A stretch of 49,183 nt of DNA, from assembly GCA_947283485.1 (NCBI GenBank), contig CAMYOU010000008.1:1-49183 (forward strand), read 5' to 3'. The stretch is from an uncultured Peptostreptococcaceae bacterium (lineage in GTDB: Bacteria; Bacillota; Clostridia; Tissierellales; Peptoniphilaceae). Position numbers and translations under genes: made by a program. Shown here one piece after another: positions 48,997 through 49,183 of this stretch (positions within the stretch are counted from its first letter, which is position 1; each line of letters opens with the position of its first letter). Under the pieces are notes generated by a model. That model saw only the letters and a list, made by a program, of their open reading frames with translations. It was not told the origin of the DNA and made no database searches.

Positions 48997-49075
48997 GCAT
49001 AAGAAACGCGTCCCGCGAAGAAAGTGCGCGTACACAAGGGAAAAAAGACCCGAAAAAAGTTTTTTACAAAAAGTG

Positions 49076-49104
49076 TTGACAAAACTGAATCTCCTTGCTA
49101 GAAT
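49076..49104 (+). promoter_or_regulatory. Strong rightward promoter at the edge, probably of an rRNA operon
   Basis: Perfect TTGACA (49076-49081), 17-base spacer, TAGAAT (49099-49104) preceded by TTGC, with A/T tracts upstream (49052-49075) like UP elements. The transcript leader includes TTTGAGAAC at 49161, seen in leaders of Firmicutes 16S rRNA. No gene appears in the remaining 79 bases. Confidence 0.75.
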
Positions 49105-49183
49105 GGAAAAGCTGTATCAAGAACAGCGCGCACCTAAACAACAACAAATAGCAGTTAATTTCTTTGAGAACGAACCAAACAAA

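Overview
This window is the replication-origin region of a Gram-positive bacterial chromosome (Bacillota/Firmicutes), with about 10-35 kb of flank on each side. The gene order dnaA-dnaN-S4 protein-recF-gyrB-gyrA (leftward) and rpmH-rnpA-yidD-yidC-jag-mnmE-mnmG-cinA-parA-parB (rightward) is the conserved Firmicutes origin layout. Other signs agree: Shine-Dalgarno sites close to AGGAGG, lipoprotein signals, 3D/DUF348 and heptad-repeat envelope proteins, SigB/SigF-type partner switching and canonical parS sites. GC content looks moderately high, with heavy use of GAC/CTC/GTC codons. I cannot name the species; an anaerobic clostridial or tissierellial lineage is a guess.

Left arm (1-8.4 kb). An envelope-polysaccharide operon (glycosyltransferase end, UDP-ManNAc dehydrogenase, UDP-GlcNAc 2-epimerase, DUF3783 protein) is followed by an AT-richer insert-like stretch holding a GNAT acetyltransferase and an XRE regulator/membrane protein cassette. 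That cassette lies between near-identical terminator repeats. Next come a lipoprotein, an HtrA protease, four tiny membrane proteins that look like a duplicated two-gene unit, and a TtcA-type tRNA thiolase, all leftward.

8.5-18 kb, rightward. An OmpR-type two-component system; a DUF348-G5-3D cell-wall protein; and an MMPL transporter, heptad-repeat secreted protein and small acidic membrane protein operon. Leftward genes for a four-helix membrane protein and a PgpA-like phosphatase lie between.

18-26.3 kb. A lipoprotein serpin and a PLP decarboxylase (leftward), then an ABC ATPase / secreted adhesin-like protein / FtsX permease operon (leftward), and a propeller-like anchored protein (rightward). 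Two tRNA genes (Thr-CGT, Gln-CTG) follow.

26.7-37 kb, leftward. Nitroreductase, sigma factor, anti-sigma factor and STAS protein lie directly downstream of gyrA, and are translationally coupled to it, in the dnaA-dnaN-recF-gyrB-gyrA series. The origin is bipartite. DnaA boxes lie between rpmH and dnaA, and a DnaA box plus a DnaA-trio array lie between dnaA and dnaN.

37.5-49.2 kb. The rpmH-to-parB series runs rightward with two perfect parS sites flanking cinA, then an FTCD-type cyclodeaminase and a DUF4446 protein. Leftward L-serine dehydratase genes (sdaAB, sdaAA) follow. A strong promoter at the right edge points out of the window, probably to an rRNA operon.
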